Below, piece by piece: positions 8,036-16,647 of a DNA stretch of 64,000 nucleotides. Numbering within the stretch: position 1 is the stretch's first letter; every line of letters starts with the position of its first letter. The notes below the pieces were generated by a model that ran no database searches, was not told the DNA's origin, and worked only from the letters and a program-made list of their open reading frames with translations. A program made the translations under genes and the position numbers. This DNA is from Candidatus Skiveiella danica (GTDB lineage Bacteria > Pseudomonadota > Gammaproteobacteria > Burkholderiales > Burkholderiaceae_C): contig JADKHE010000002.1 of the NCBI GenBank assembly GCA_016721925.1, forward strand, positions 248,001 to 312,000, read 5' to 3'.

Positions 8036-9802
8036 TCAGTGTTCCGTTCCCAGATAGGCCGCGCGCACGGCGGGGCTGGCCTGAATTTCCTCGGGTGTGC
8101 CCTGGGTCAGCAAGGTGCCGAACTCCATCACCACCAGGTGGTCGCACACGTCCATCACCAGGTCCATGTCATGCTCCACGAGCAGGATGCTCATGCCTTC
8201 ACTTTGCAGTTGGCGCAGCACCGCGATGAGGTCCTGTTTCTCTTTGTGCCGCAGGCCGGCAGCCGGTTCGTCCAGCAGCAGCAGCGCGGGGTCGGAGCAC
8301 AAGGCACGTGCAATCTCCATCAGCCGTTGCGGGCCCATGGCCAGATTGCCGGCTTGCTCGTGCAGGTGCTCACCCATGCCGATGCGCTCGAGCTGACGCT
8401 GAGCCTCTTTCATCATGCGCTGTTCTTCCGACTTGTTGATGCGCAGCATGGAGCCAATGACGCCGCTGTGTCCGCGGGTGTAGGCGCCCATGGCAACGTT
8501 CTCAAGCACCGTCATGTCGGGAATCATCTTGACGTGCTGAAAGGTGCGCGCCATGCCCTGGCGAGCGATACCCCGTGCCGGCAAGGTGCTGATGTCCTGA
8601 CCCCGAAACAGCACGTGCCCACGGGTCTTGGACAGGGTCCCGGTGATCAGGTTGAAGGTGGTGGACTTGCCGGCGCCGTTGGGGCCGATCAATCCCACGA
8701 TCTGCCCGGCATCGATCTGAAAGCTGATGTCGTTCACGGCGATCAGGCCGCCGAACTGCTTGCGGATCTTCTCCACCTTCAGCACCGACTCACCTCTGGC
8801 CGGCTTGCTGCGACTGGGCAGGTTTCCGGCGTTCTGCCAGTCGACCTTGCGCGGTGCGTCCGGAAGATAGCGGGCGACCAGCGACCACAGGCCGTCGGGC
8901 AGGTACTTCAGGACCAGCACGATGGCGACGCCGAACACGATTACCTCGTAGCTGCCGCTGGTGCCGATCAAGGCGGGCAGGGCGACCTGCAGATAGTCGT
9001 CCAGCAGTTTGATGAGTCCTGCGCCGACAATGGCGCCCCAGACATGGCCGACACCACCCACCACGGTCATGAACAGGTATTCAATGCCCATCTTCAGACC
9101 GAAGGCTGAAGGGTTGACCGTGAGCTGGAAATGCGCCAGCAACCAACCACCGATGGAAGCCAGCAATGCCGCGATCAGGAAAATGCTGACTTTGTAGCGG
9201 AAGGTGTTGATGCCCATCGCTTCAGCCATTTGCGACGCACCCTTGAGAGACCGGATGGCGCGCCCAGGGCGCGAATCCAGCAGATTCAGGAGTGCCGCCG
9301 CGCCGGCCAGCAGGATCGCCCAGGTCAACACGAAGAACCAGCGTCCCTGTCCGATGTCCAGGCTACCGACCGACAAGCTCTTCAAGCCCTGCAGGCCGTC
9401 GTATTTTCCCAATGGCGCCAGGTTGCCCATCAGATAGTAAAGCGACAGTCCCCAGGCAATGGTGGCCAAGGGCAGGTAGTGCCCGGACATGCGCAGGGTG
9501 ATGGCCCCCACGATCAACGCGCTGGCGGCAGTGATGGCCAGACCGACAAACAGGGTCAGCCACGGGGACATGCCGGTATTCAGTGTCAGCCATGCCGTCG
9601 TGTACGCGCCAATCCCCACAAAGGCCGCCTGGCCGAAGGAGGTCAGTCCTGCGACGCCGGTGAGCAATACCAGACCCAGGCACACCAGCGCATACAAGCC
9701 GATGTAGTTGAGCTGCACGATCCAGAAGTCGGGCAAGGGCAGCAAGGCCAGGACCGGGATGGCGATGGCCAGCAAGACCAGGGCGAGATTCTTGATCTTC
9801 AT
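8036..9802 (-). CDS. livMG: LivM-LivG fusion: ABC importer permease joined to ATPase
   Basis: A single 588-residue protein combining two Liv subunits. Residues 1 to about 310 are a LivM-type permease with roughly nine hydrophobic segments and the motif LTSFGQAAFVGIGAYTTA. A linker (PSRSKPARGES) leads into a LivG ATPase with Walker A GPNGAGKST, signature LAMGPQRLMEIARAL and Walker B LLLLDEPAAGLRHKE. Such fusions occur in Burkholderiales Liv operons. The fusion fixes a 1:1 ratio of permease to ATPase. Neighbouring subunits are livH 1 nt upstream and livF 1 nt downstream. Confidence 0.94.
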   Translation of the reverse strand: MKIKNLALVLLAIAIPVLALLPLPDFWIVQLNYIGLYALVCLGLVLLTGVAGLTSFGQAAFVGIGAYTTAWLTLNTGMSPWLTLFVGLAITAASALIVGAITLRMSGHYLPLATIAWGLSLYYLMGNLAPLGKYDGLQGLKSLSVGSLDIGQGRWFFVLTWAILLAGAAALLNLLDSRPGRAIRSLKGASQMAEAMGINTFRYKVSIFLIAALLASIGGWLLAHFQLTVNPSAFGLKMGIEYLFMTVVGGVGHVWGAIVGAGLIKLLDDYLQVALPALIGTSGSYEVIVFGVAIVLVLKYLPDGLWSLVARYLPDAPRKVDWQNAGNLPSRSKPARGESVLKVEKIRKQFGGLIAVNDISFQIDAGQIVGLIGPNGAGKSTTFNLITGTLSKTRGHVLFRGQDISTLPARGIARQGMARTFQHVKMIPDMTVLENVAMGAYTRGHSGVIGSMLRINKSEEQRMMKEAQRQLERIGMGEHLHEQAGNLAMGPQRLMEIARALCSDPALLLLDEPAAGLRHKEKQDLIAVLRQLQSEGMSILLVEHDMDLVMDVCDHLVVMEFGTLLTQGTPEEIQASPAVRAAYLGTEH

Positions 9803-9803
9803 G

Positions 9804-10844
9804 TCAGTGGTCCTCGTCGGAGTGACCGGCGCGCAGCGAGCGCACGAGGAGAACGGGAAGGATGATGGTGAACACGATCACTTCCTTGAAAGCGCTGGCC
9901 CAGAAAGCACCAAAGGCTTCGACGATGCCCACGAACAGGGCACCCAGCAGCGCGCCGGGGTAACTCGACAGGCCGGCAATGACCGCGGCGACAAAACCCT
10001 TGAGGCCAATCAGGAAACCGGAGTCGTAAAAGACCGTGGTCGTCGGCCCGATCAGCAATCCTGACAAAGCCCCGATGAAGGCCGCCATCAGGAAGGTCAG
10101 CTGCCCTGCGCTATGACTGGAAATGCCCATCAAGCGGGCGCCTGTGCGGTTGACGGCCGTTGCCCGCAAGGCCTTGCCGCGCAATGAGCGCTCGAAGTAC
10201 AGCCACAGCAAGACAATCAGCGCCAGAGACACTGCAAAAATAATCACCGTCTGGCCGGAAACCGCGACGAGGCCGAGATTGAATCGCTCGTCCCAGAAGG
10301 GCGGGTTGCGAAAACCCTCGGCGCCAAAAAACAGCAGACCCAGGCCGGTCATGGCGAAATGCACGCCGACCGAAACGATCAGCAGCACCAGGGGCGGCGA
10401 GGATTCGAGCGACTGGTAGGCCACGCGGTAGACCAGGGGGCCGAAAGCGGTCACGATGGCCACACTCAAGGCCGCCTGGATCCACAGTGAAAACTGTTGC
10501 GGTGCGGCCCAGATGGACAGGCCCGACACGATGACCGGAAAAATCAGGGTCTTCAATGCGGCCTTCAAGGCACGTCCAGGATGTCCGCTGTGGCGCCAGC
10601 GCGCAACGCCTTCCATCAGAGCGGCCAGCGCCGCCATGATCAACAGAAGCCATACCGTTCCGGGTATTTTTCCGGTTTGCAGCATGGCCAAGGTCAGCGC
10701 GCCATAGGCGACGAATTCGCCCTGCGGAATGAAGATCACCCGGGTGACGGTGAACACCAGCACCGTGGCCAGTCCCAACAGGGCATAGATGGCGCCGTTG
10801 GTCACGCCGTCCAGCATCAGGATGCTGGCTATCGAGAAGTCCAT
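9804..10844 (-). CDS. livH: ABC importer permease (LivH type)
   Basis: Second transmembrane subunit of the Liv-type importer, 346 aa from MDFSIASILMLDG. An in-frame start 14 codons earlier is possible, but MDFS matches the family start. The LivH signature GVTNGAIYALLGLATVLVFTVTRVIFIPQGEFVAYGA occupies the N-terminus, and AFIGALSGLLIG with KGFVAAVIAGL lies near the C-terminus. It lies downstream of the binding-protein gene, separated from it by a stable hairpin (10898-10931) that probably lowers permease expression relative to the binding protein. Confidence 0.92.
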   Translation of the reverse strand: MDFSIASILMLDGVTNGAIYALLGLATVLVFTVTRVIFIPQGEFVAYGALTLAMLQTGKIPGTVWLLLIMAALAALMEGVARWRHSGHPGRALKAALKTLIFPVIVSGLSIWAAPQQFSLWIQAALSVAIVTAFGPLVYRVAYQSLESSPPLVLLIVSVGVHFAMTGLGLLFFGAEGFRNPPFWDERFNLGLVAVSGQTVIIFAVSLALIVLLWLYFERSLRGKALRATAVNRTGARLMGISSHSAGQLTFLMAAFIGALSGLLIGPTTTVFYDSGFLIGLKGFVAAVIAGLSSYPGALLGALFVGIVEAFGAFWASAFKEVIVFTIILPVLLVRSLRAGHSDEDH

Positions 10845-10897
10845 GAAGGGCCTTTTTGGGGAATGCAAGAACGGTCGGTGAAGCACCGGAAAAGCGG

Positions 10898-10931
10898 CAG
10901 GGGCGTTGCGATGGGTGTTGCAACGCCCCTG
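10898..10931 (-). promoter_or_regulatory. Intercistronic hairpin between binding-protein and permease genes
   Basis: A perfect 12-bp stem CAGGGGCGTTGC / GCAACGCCCCTG with a 10-nt loop and no U-tract. Hairpins at this position in binding-protein operons typically protect the upstream mRNA or attenuate read-through; that role is inferred. Confidence 0.6.
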
Positions 10932-10942
10932 GGCTCAAGGGC

Positions 10943-12076
10943 CTACTGGACGATGAACCTGCCGTCCACGACCTTGGTCATGACGCCGGTTTCCAGGGTG
11001 TAGCCGTCATGGTCCTTGGCGGTCCAGTTCATGACACCATGGGAAAACACGGTGCGCCCCATGGTCTCCAGACCGTCACGAATACCCATGCGGAATTCGG
11101 GCGTACCCGGCTTGGCACTCTTCATCGCCACCGGAATCACTTTTTCCATGGCAATCTGGAAGTCGTAGGCATGGCCCGCAAACTGGTTGCGTGAATTGGC
11201 GCCGTTCGCTTTTTCGAAGTTGGTGACAAAGTTGATCGCCTGCTTCTTCGACGGGTGGCTGTCTGGCAACTGGTCGCCAAGCAAGGCCGGACCGGAGACG
11301 ACGAAGGTGCCTTCAACCGTCTTGCCACCGATGCGCATCAAGTCAGGTGTGGCGGCGGCATGGGTCTGGTAAACCTTGCCCTTGTAGCCGCGTTCGGCCA
11401 GCGCCAGTTGCGGCATCGCCGCGCCGGAGCCGGAGGCAACGACCAGGATCGCGTCAGGATTGGCAGCCGTCAGCTTGAGGGCCTGAGGGGTCACGCTGGT
11501 GTCGGTGCGGGCAAAACGCTCCACGTCGACCATCTTGATACCAGCCTTGTCCAGCATGGGACCCATGTTGGCCAGCCAGCCTTGGCCGTAGCCGTCGGCA
11601 TAACCCAGGAAGCCGACGGTTTTGACACCTTGCTTTTTCATGTGCTCGACCACGGCGTGGGCCATCACTTCAAAACCTTGCGGCAGGCGGAACAGGAACG
11701 ATTCCTTGTCGCCCTGGGGTGGCACGGGCGCACCGGAAACCTGGGCTGTCTTGGCTTCGAAAGCGATGGGTACTACGGCAGCCGAGGTCGGTGTCAGATT
11801 TGCGCCAAAGATGACATCGACCTTGTCCTCGGTCACAAAGCGGCGTGCATTGGCGGCTGCTTTTCCAGGATCAGAAGCGTCATCGAGGATGATCAGTTCC
11901 ACCTTTTCGCCGGCAATCGTCTTGGGGAATAGGGTGAGCTGCTTTTGCATCGGAATACCCAGGCCGGAACCCGGACCGGTCAATGAAAGGGTGACGCCAA
12001 CTTTGACATCGGCAAAGGCGGCTGTGCCGGCCGTGGCGGTGATGGCCAAGGCCAACAGGGTTTTCTTGAAGTTCAT
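10943..12076 (-). CDS. Periplasmic substrate-binding protein of the Liv-type importer
   Basis: Leucine/aromatic-type binding protein of 377 aa with a clear signal peptide (MNFKKTLLALAITATAGTAAFA). The mature part begins DVKVGVTLSLTGPGSGLGIP, the usual fold-type I start, followed by NARRFVTEDKVDVIFGA and VKTVGFLGYADGYGQGWLAN. It is the first transporter gene of the block. In related clusters such proteins (for example CouP of Rhodopseudomonas) bind aromatic acids with a phenylpropanoid side chain. The ligand here is inferred from context, not seen. Confidence 0.88.
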   Translation of the reverse strand: MNFKKTLLALAITATAGTAAFADVKVGVTLSLTGPGSGLGIPMQKQLTLFPKTIAGEKVELIILDDASDPGKAAANARRFVTEDKVDVIFGANLTPTSAAVVPIAFEAKTAQVSGAPVPPQGDKESFLFRLPQGFEVMAHAVVEHMKKQGVKTVGFLGYADGYGQGWLANMGPMLDKAGIKMVDVERFARTDTSVTPQALKLTAANPDAILVVASGSGAAMPQLALAERGYKGKVYQTHAAATPDLMRIGGKTVEGTFVVSGPALLGDQLPDSHPSKKQAINFVTNFEKANGANSRNQFAGHAYDFQIAMEKVIPVAMKSAKPGTPEFRMGIRDGLETMGRTVFSHGVMNWTAKDHDGYTLETGVMTKVVDGRFIVQ

Positions 12077-12129
12077 GCTTGTCTCCTGATAAAGGTGGGT
12101 TGAAGAAGCGCGGGGGGACAGGGAAAAAG

Positions 12130-12549
12130 TCAGCTGCACAGGGTCTTGATGTCCTCGGGCACGGGGATCGCCTTGATGCGGTCGGGCTCGCCCTCGGGGT
12201 GGACCACGAAGGCGCGCGTCTCGCGGCCTTCGCACAGCACCGTGTCGCCACGCATGACCACGTGCTTCTGCACGAAGGTCTTGGCGGCCCAGGATTCGAT
12301 GCTGGTGTGCACGTGCAGCGTCTCGCCATAGGTGGCAGGGCGCATGAATTTGGTGTGGATCTCCAGCAGCGGCGTGCCGATGATGCCGGTGGTCTTCTTC
12401 AGCTCGCGCCAGGGCGGCACGCCGCAGTCCATGAAGAAATGCAGCGAGGCCGCGTCCATCCACTTCGAGAAGTTGGGGAAGAACACAATGCCGGCCGGGT
12501 CGCAGTCGCCGAATTGCACCTTGATCTCGTAGACGGAAGATTTGCTCAT
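12130..12549 (-). CDS. 4-hydroxybenzoyl-CoA thioesterase family protein
   Basis: A hot-dog fold thioesterase of 139 aa. The motif VQFGDCDPAGIVFFPNF carries the catalytic Asp of the Pseudomonas 4-hydroxybenzoyl-CoA thioesterase class, and IHTKFMRPATYGETLHVHT is the second family signature. It would hydrolyse an aromatic acyl-CoA to the free acid and CoA. Next to a thiolase, a dehydrogenase and a feruloyl-CoA synthetase-like gene, a role in releasing 4-hydroxybenzoate or vanillate from its CoA ester is a natural inference. It lies 18 bp from the SDR gene. Confidence 0.88.
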   Translation of the reverse strand: MSKSSVYEIKVQFGDCDPAGIVFFPNFSKWMDAASLHFFMDCGVPPWRELKKTTGIIGTPLLEIHTKFMRPATYGETLHVHTSIESWAAKTFVQKHVVMRGDTVLCEGRETRAFVVHPEGEPDRIKAIPVPEDIKTLCS

Positions 12550-12567
12550 CAGAATGTCCGGAAAAGT

Positions 12568-13332
12568 TCAGCGCGGGGCCATGCGCAGCGCGCCGTCCAG
12601 GCGGATCACTTCGCCGTTCAGGTGGGTGTTGGTGACGATATGCGCAGCCAGTGCTGCGAACTCTTCGGGTTTACCCAGCCGCGGCGGGAACGGGATGCTG
12701 GCCGCCAGGGAGGCCTGCACTGGTTCGGGCAGCGTGCGCATGAGCGGGGTGGAGAACAGCCCGGGCGCGATGGTGCAGACGCGGATGCCGTGCTGCGCGA
12801 GGTCGCGCGCCATCGGCAGCGTCATGCCGACCACACCGCCCTTGGAGGCGCTGTAGGCCTGCTGGCCGACCTGGCCGTCGAAGGCCGCCACCGAGGCGGT
12901 GAACACCATCACGCCGCGTTCGCCGTCTTCGAGCGGATCGAGCTTCGCGCAGGCGGCGGCGAACAGGCGTGCCGCGTTGTAGGTGCCGATCAGGTTGACG
13001 TTGATGATGCGGGCGAAGTCTTCCAGCGGCGCCGCGTTGCCGTCCTTGCCAATCACGCGCTTGGCCGCGCCGATGCCAGCGATGTGGGCCAGGATGCGCG
13101 CGGGGCCGTGCGCGGCGGCGGCCTGCTCAATGGCGGCCTGCAGGCTGGCTCCGTCGGTGATGTCGCACTGAATGGCCACGCCGCCGATGTCGGCGGCGAC
13201 CTGCTGCGCATTGGCCAGGTTGATGTCGAGCACGGCGACCTTGGCGCCCAGGCGGGCGAGTTCGCGGGCGGTGGCCTCGCCGAGGCCCGATCCGCCGCCG
13301 GTGACGAGGGCGGCCTGTCCTTGAATGTTCAT
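12568..13332 (-). CDS. Short-chain dehydrogenase, probable 3-hydroxyacyl-CoA dehydrogenase
   Basis: NAD(P)-dependent SDR of 254 aa. The Rossmann motif is TGGGSGLGEA, the acidic residue in VAVLDINL points to NAD, the catalytic set is Ser in FTASVAAFDGQ with YSASKGG (Tyr-x-x-x-Lys), and PG motif IAPGLFSTPLM follows. The sequence resembles type II 3-hydroxyacyl-CoA dehydrogenases. In this block it would oxidise the 3-hydroxyacyl-CoA formed by the hydratase before thiolytic cleavage. Confidence 0.88.
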   Translation of the reverse strand: MNIQGQAALVTGGGSGLGEATARELARLGAKVAVLDINLANAQQVAADIGGVAIQCDITDGASLQAAIEQAAAAHGPARILAHIAGIGAAKRVIGKDGNAAPLEDFARIINVNLIGTYNAARLFAAACAKLDPLEDGERGVMVFTASVAAFDGQVGQQAYSASKGGVVGMTLPMARDLAQHGIRVCTIAPGLFSTPLMRTLPEPVQASLAASIPFPPRLGKPEEFAALAAHIVTNTHLNGEVIRLDGALRMAPR

Positions 13333-13348
13333 CTTGAGACTCCAGTTA

Positions 13349-13365
13349 ACTATTGAAGTGATAGC
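13349..13365. repeat. 17-nt dyad repeat, copy 4
   Basis: ACTATTGAAGTGATAGC lies 17 bp upstream of the SDR gene start. It differs from the GCTAY form at the first base. Confidence 0.45.
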
Positions 13366-13430
13366 AATCTATGACCGTTCTACGCTGGGATCATGCCAAT
13401 TTGGACTTGAAATCAGAGCGGCGGACCGGT

Positions 13431-14687
13431 TCAGGCTGCGTCCGGGTTCTCCAGCAGCAGGGCGATGCCCTGGCCGCCGCCGATGCAGGCGCTGGAGACG
13501 CCGTAGCGCAGGCCGGCGCGCCGCAGTTCGCGGGCCAGCGTGATCGTCAGGCGCACGCCGGTGGCCGCCAGCGGGTGGCCCAGCGCGATGGCGCCGCCGT
13601 TGACGTTGAGCTTGTCCAGGTCCAGGCCCAGTTCACGGCCCACGGCCAGGGTCTGCGCGCCCTGGGCCTCGTTGATCTCGAAGCGGCCGATGTCGTCCAG
13701 TTTGAGGCCGGCGCGCTCCAGCAGGAGCTGGATGGCGGGGGCCGGGCCGATACCCATGATCTCCGGCGCCACCCCCACCACGGCTGCTGCCACCACACGG
13801 GCCAGCGGCTTCTTGCCCTCGGCGCGGGCATAGGCGCCCGAGGCCACCACGGCGGCGGCGGCCGCATCGACCAGCGCCGAGCTGTTGCCGCCGGTCTGCA
13901 CGCCGCCCGGGTACACGCTGCGCAGCTTGGCCAGGACTTCGACGGGGGAGATCCGGGCATGTGTGTCCTGCGCGACTTCGGTGAGCTTGCCCTGCAGCTT
14001 GATGCCGCGGGTGGCGTAGCCCTCCAGTTCGAAGGTCTCGGTGACCACGGGCACGATTTCGCCGGCGTGAAAGCCGGCCTGTTGCGCCGCCACCGCCTTG
14101 GCAAAGGAGCTGGAGGCGAAGACATCCACCTGTTCGCGGGTGATGCCGTATTTTTTGGCAAGGTTCTCGGCGGTCTGGATCATCGTGATGCCGGCGGCCG
14201 AGTCGTTCAGCGCTTCCCACAGAAAATCCTTGAACTCCACCGGCGCGCCCAGCTTGAAGCCGGTGCGGTGCGTGAAGGCGGCGATCGGGTTGCGCGTCAT
14301 GGACTCGGCGCCCGTGAGCAACGCCACGTCGGCGCAGCCGCTCTCGATCTGCTCGCCGGCCTGGCGGAACAGCTCGAAACCCGTGCCGCAGATGCGCTGG
14401 GTCATCAGCGCCGGCACGGCCTGGGGCACGCCGGCGTACAGGCTGATGTGGCGCGGCAGCATGAACTGCTCGTAGTCGCCGGGCGCCATGTTGCCGGTGA
14501 TCACGGTGCCGATGTGCTCGCCCGGCACGCCGGCGCGCGCCAGCACCGCGCGGGCCGCCTTGATGCCCAGATCGGTGGGGGAGATGTGGCCCAGTGAGCC
14601 GCAGTAGTCCACCATCGGCGTGCGCACGCCGTCGAGCATCCAGACGTCCTTGAACGCGTTGAAGAATCCTTTGCGGGAGGCGGTCAT
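13431..14687 (-). CDS. Thiolase (acetyl-CoA acetyltransferase family)
   Basis: A degradative-type thiolase of 418 aa. The nucleophilic Cys is Cys100 in QRICGTGFELF, GGAIALGHPLAATG holds the catalytic His, and SSACIGGGQG the second Cys; NEAQGAQ replaces the common NEAFA. It would cleave a 3-ketoacyl-CoA into acetyl-CoA and a CoA ester two carbons shorter, here probably an aromatic acyl-CoA. It sits between the SDR and the ligase genes on the same strand. Confidence 0.93.
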   Translation of the reverse strand: MTASRKGFFNAFKDVWMLDGVRTPMVDYCGSLGHISPTDLGIKAARAVLARAGVPGEHIGTVITGNMAPGDYEQFMLPRHISLYAGVPQAVPALMTQRICGTGFELFRQAGEQIESGCADVALLTGAESMTRNPIAAFTHRTGFKLGAPVEFKDFLWEALNDSAAGITMIQTAENLAKKYGITREQVDVFASSSFAKAVAAQQAGFHAGEIVPVVTETFELEGYATRGIKLQGKLTEVAQDTHARISPVEVLAKLRSVYPGGVQTGGNSSALVDAAAAAVVASGAYARAEGKKPLARVVAAAVVGVAPEIMGIGPAPAIQLLLERAGLKLDDIGRFEINEAQGAQTLAVGRELGLDLDKLNVNGGAIALGHPLAATGVRLTITLARELRRAGLRYGVSSACIGGGQGIALLLENPDAA

Positions 14688-14733
14688 AGGGTTCCTTGAA
14701 ATGCGTTGAAATGGATCGGGCGGGTGGGCCCGC

Positions 14734-16647
14734 TCAGTGTGCGGGCTTGAGCATGCCGGGCAGCGTGTCGGCGTGCAGCGCCTCGACGATGGCGGCGCGA
14801 TGGGTCAGCACGGCGCGCTGGTTGATGGATCCCTTGTCGGTGATCTCGCCGCGGTCGATGGTGGGCGGCTCGGACAGCAGGCACAGACGGGAAATGCGGT
14901 TGGCGCTGCCTGTTGAGCTCTCGGACAACTTGTCCAGCATGCCCTGGAAGCGCGCATGCACCCCGGGGCTGGCCAGCACCTGCTCCACCGGGGCGTCCGG
15001 CGGCAGGCCGGCCAGGTCGCGGCAGGCCAGGACGTTGGGGAACACCATGGCGCCCACCTCATGCATGTTCAGGCCGGTGATGACCACGTCCTGGATGTAG
15101 GGCGCCGCGACCGCAATGAGCTTGCTGCGCAGCGGGCCCACGCTCACGAAGGTGCCGGTGGCGAGCTTGAAGTCCTCGGCAATGCGGCCGTCGAACTTCA
15201 GGCCCAGATGCAGGTTGTCCTCGTCGATCCACTTGACCGCGTCGCCCGAGCAGAAGTAGCCCTCTTCGTCGAAGTGCTCGGCAGTCTCGGCAGGCGCGCG
15301 CCAGTAGCCGGGCGTGATGTTGGGGCCCCGGTAGCGCACCTCGGACTTGCCCTGCAGGTCGACCAGCTTGATCTCCAGGCCCGGCGCTGGGACGCCGAGG
15401 TCGCCCGCCTTGACGTTGGGGTTGGTGACGAACAGGCCGAAGGGGCCGGACTCGGTCATGCCCAGGCCGGTGCTCATCACGATGCGCTCGCCGATCTCGC
15501 GCTCCTCGGATTCGTACAGGCTGTCCCAGACCGGCTGGGCCAGCGCGGCGCCCGCATAGAAGAACATGCGCACGCGCGAGAGCAGGTTGCGGCGCAGCGC
15601 GTCGTCGGTCTTCATGGCCGTGGCAATGGCCTCGAAGCCGGTGGGCACGTTGAAGTACACCGTGGGACCGATTTCGCGCAGGTTGCGCAGGGTCTCATTG
15701 ATCAGCGCCGGCGTGGGCTTGCCGTCGTCGATGTACATGGTGCCGCCGTGGTAGACCACCATGCCGAAGTTGTGGTTGCCGCCGAAGGTGTGGTTCCACG
15801 GCAGCCAGTCCACCAGCACGGGCGGCGCCTCGGTCAGCACGGGCATGCTCTGGGCCATCTGCTGCTGGTTGGCGCACCACATGCCCTGGGTGTTGATCAC
15901 GGCCTTGGGCAGCTTGGTGGAGCCGCTGGTGAACAGGAACTTGGCGATGGTGTCGGGCCCCGTCGCCTGCATTGCGGCGTCCACGGCGGGCGTGACCGGC
16001 GTGGCCAGCAGTTCGGCAAAGCTCGTGCTGGCGCGGTCGGGCACGGCGCCAGCGGTCAGCACCACTTCCAGGTCTGTGCCGACGACAGCGCCAATCGCGC
16101 GGCCATAACGGGCGCCATCCGCGGCGAACACCAGGCCAGGCGTCACCGTCTCGAGCACGTGGCGCAGTTTGGAGAAGTCGGTGCTGACCAGCGAGTACGG
16201 GGGCGAGGTCGGCACATAGGGCACACCGGCCACCAGGCAGCCCAGCGCCAGCAGCGCGTGCTCCAGGTCGTTTTCGGACAAGATGACCACCGGCCGTTCC
16301 GCACTCAGTCCCCGGTTGATCAGGCCTTGGGCGATGGCGCGCGCGCTGGACCAGGCTTCGCCGTAAGTCACATGGCGCCAGTCGCCGGAGCTGCCGTCGG
16401 CCCGCTTCACGCGCCGCGCCATGAAGGTGCGCTCGGGCGCCGTGTCGGCCCAGTGCTTCAGGCGGTCGGTCAGGCGCGCCGGATGCTCTTTCAGGGCCTG
16501 CTCGGCCTTGAGATAGCGAACGCCGGGCGCGCCGTCGCGCACCACCACGCGGGTGACGCCAAAGGTCAGGGGGCGGAATTTCGGTGCGGTCATGGGATGG
16601 GTGTCTCCGTGGCGTTCGTGTTCGCGCGAGGGTGTCGGGCTGAACAT
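14734..16647 (-). CDS. fcs: Feruloyl-CoA synthetase-like aromatic acid CoA ligase
   Basis: An ANL-superfamily adenylating enzyme of 637 aa that activates an aromatic carboxylate with ATP and CoA. The P-loop FTSGSTKLPK is at residues 239-248 and the A5 motif STGLGMTESGP follows. The distinct C-terminus (GRIAEDFKLATGTFVSVGPLR) and DWLPWNHTFGGNHNFG are typical of the feruloyl-CoA synthetase group. The first ATG overlaps the upstream hydratase stop as TGATG, suggesting coupling; MTAPKFRPLTF, 54 nt downstream, is an alternative start closer to the homology. Hydroxycinnamate is the likely substrate by family and context. Confidence 0.88.
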   Translation of the reverse strand: MFSPTPSREHERHGDTHPMTAPKFRPLTFGVTRVVVRDGAPGVRYLKAEQALKEHPARLTDRLKHWADTAPERTFMARRVKRADGSSGDWRHVTYGEAWSSARAIAQGLINRGLSAERPVVILSENDLEHALLALGCLVAGVPYVPTSPPYSLVSTDFSKLRHVLETVTPGLVFAADGARYGRAIGAVVGTDLEVVLTAGAVPDRASTSFAELLATPVTPAVDAAMQATGPDTIAKFLFTSGSTKLPKAVINTQGMWCANQQQMAQSMPVLTEAPPVLVDWLPWNHTFGGNHNFGMVVYHGGTMYIDDGKPTPALINETLRNLREIGPTVYFNVPTGFEAIATAMKTDDALRRNLLSRVRMFFYAGAALAQPVWDSLYESEEREIGERIVMSTGLGMTESGPFGLFVTNPNVKAGDLGVPAPGLEIKLVDLQGKSEVRYRGPNITPGYWRAPAETAEHFDEEGYFCSGDAVKWIDEDNLHLGLKFDGRIAEDFKLATGTFVSVGPLRSKLIAVAAPYIQDVVITGLNMHEVGAMVFPNVLACRDLAGLPPDAPVEQVLASPGVHARFQGMLDKLSESSTGSANRISRLCLLSEPPTIDRGEITDKGSINQRAVLTHRAAIVEALHADTLPGMLKPAH

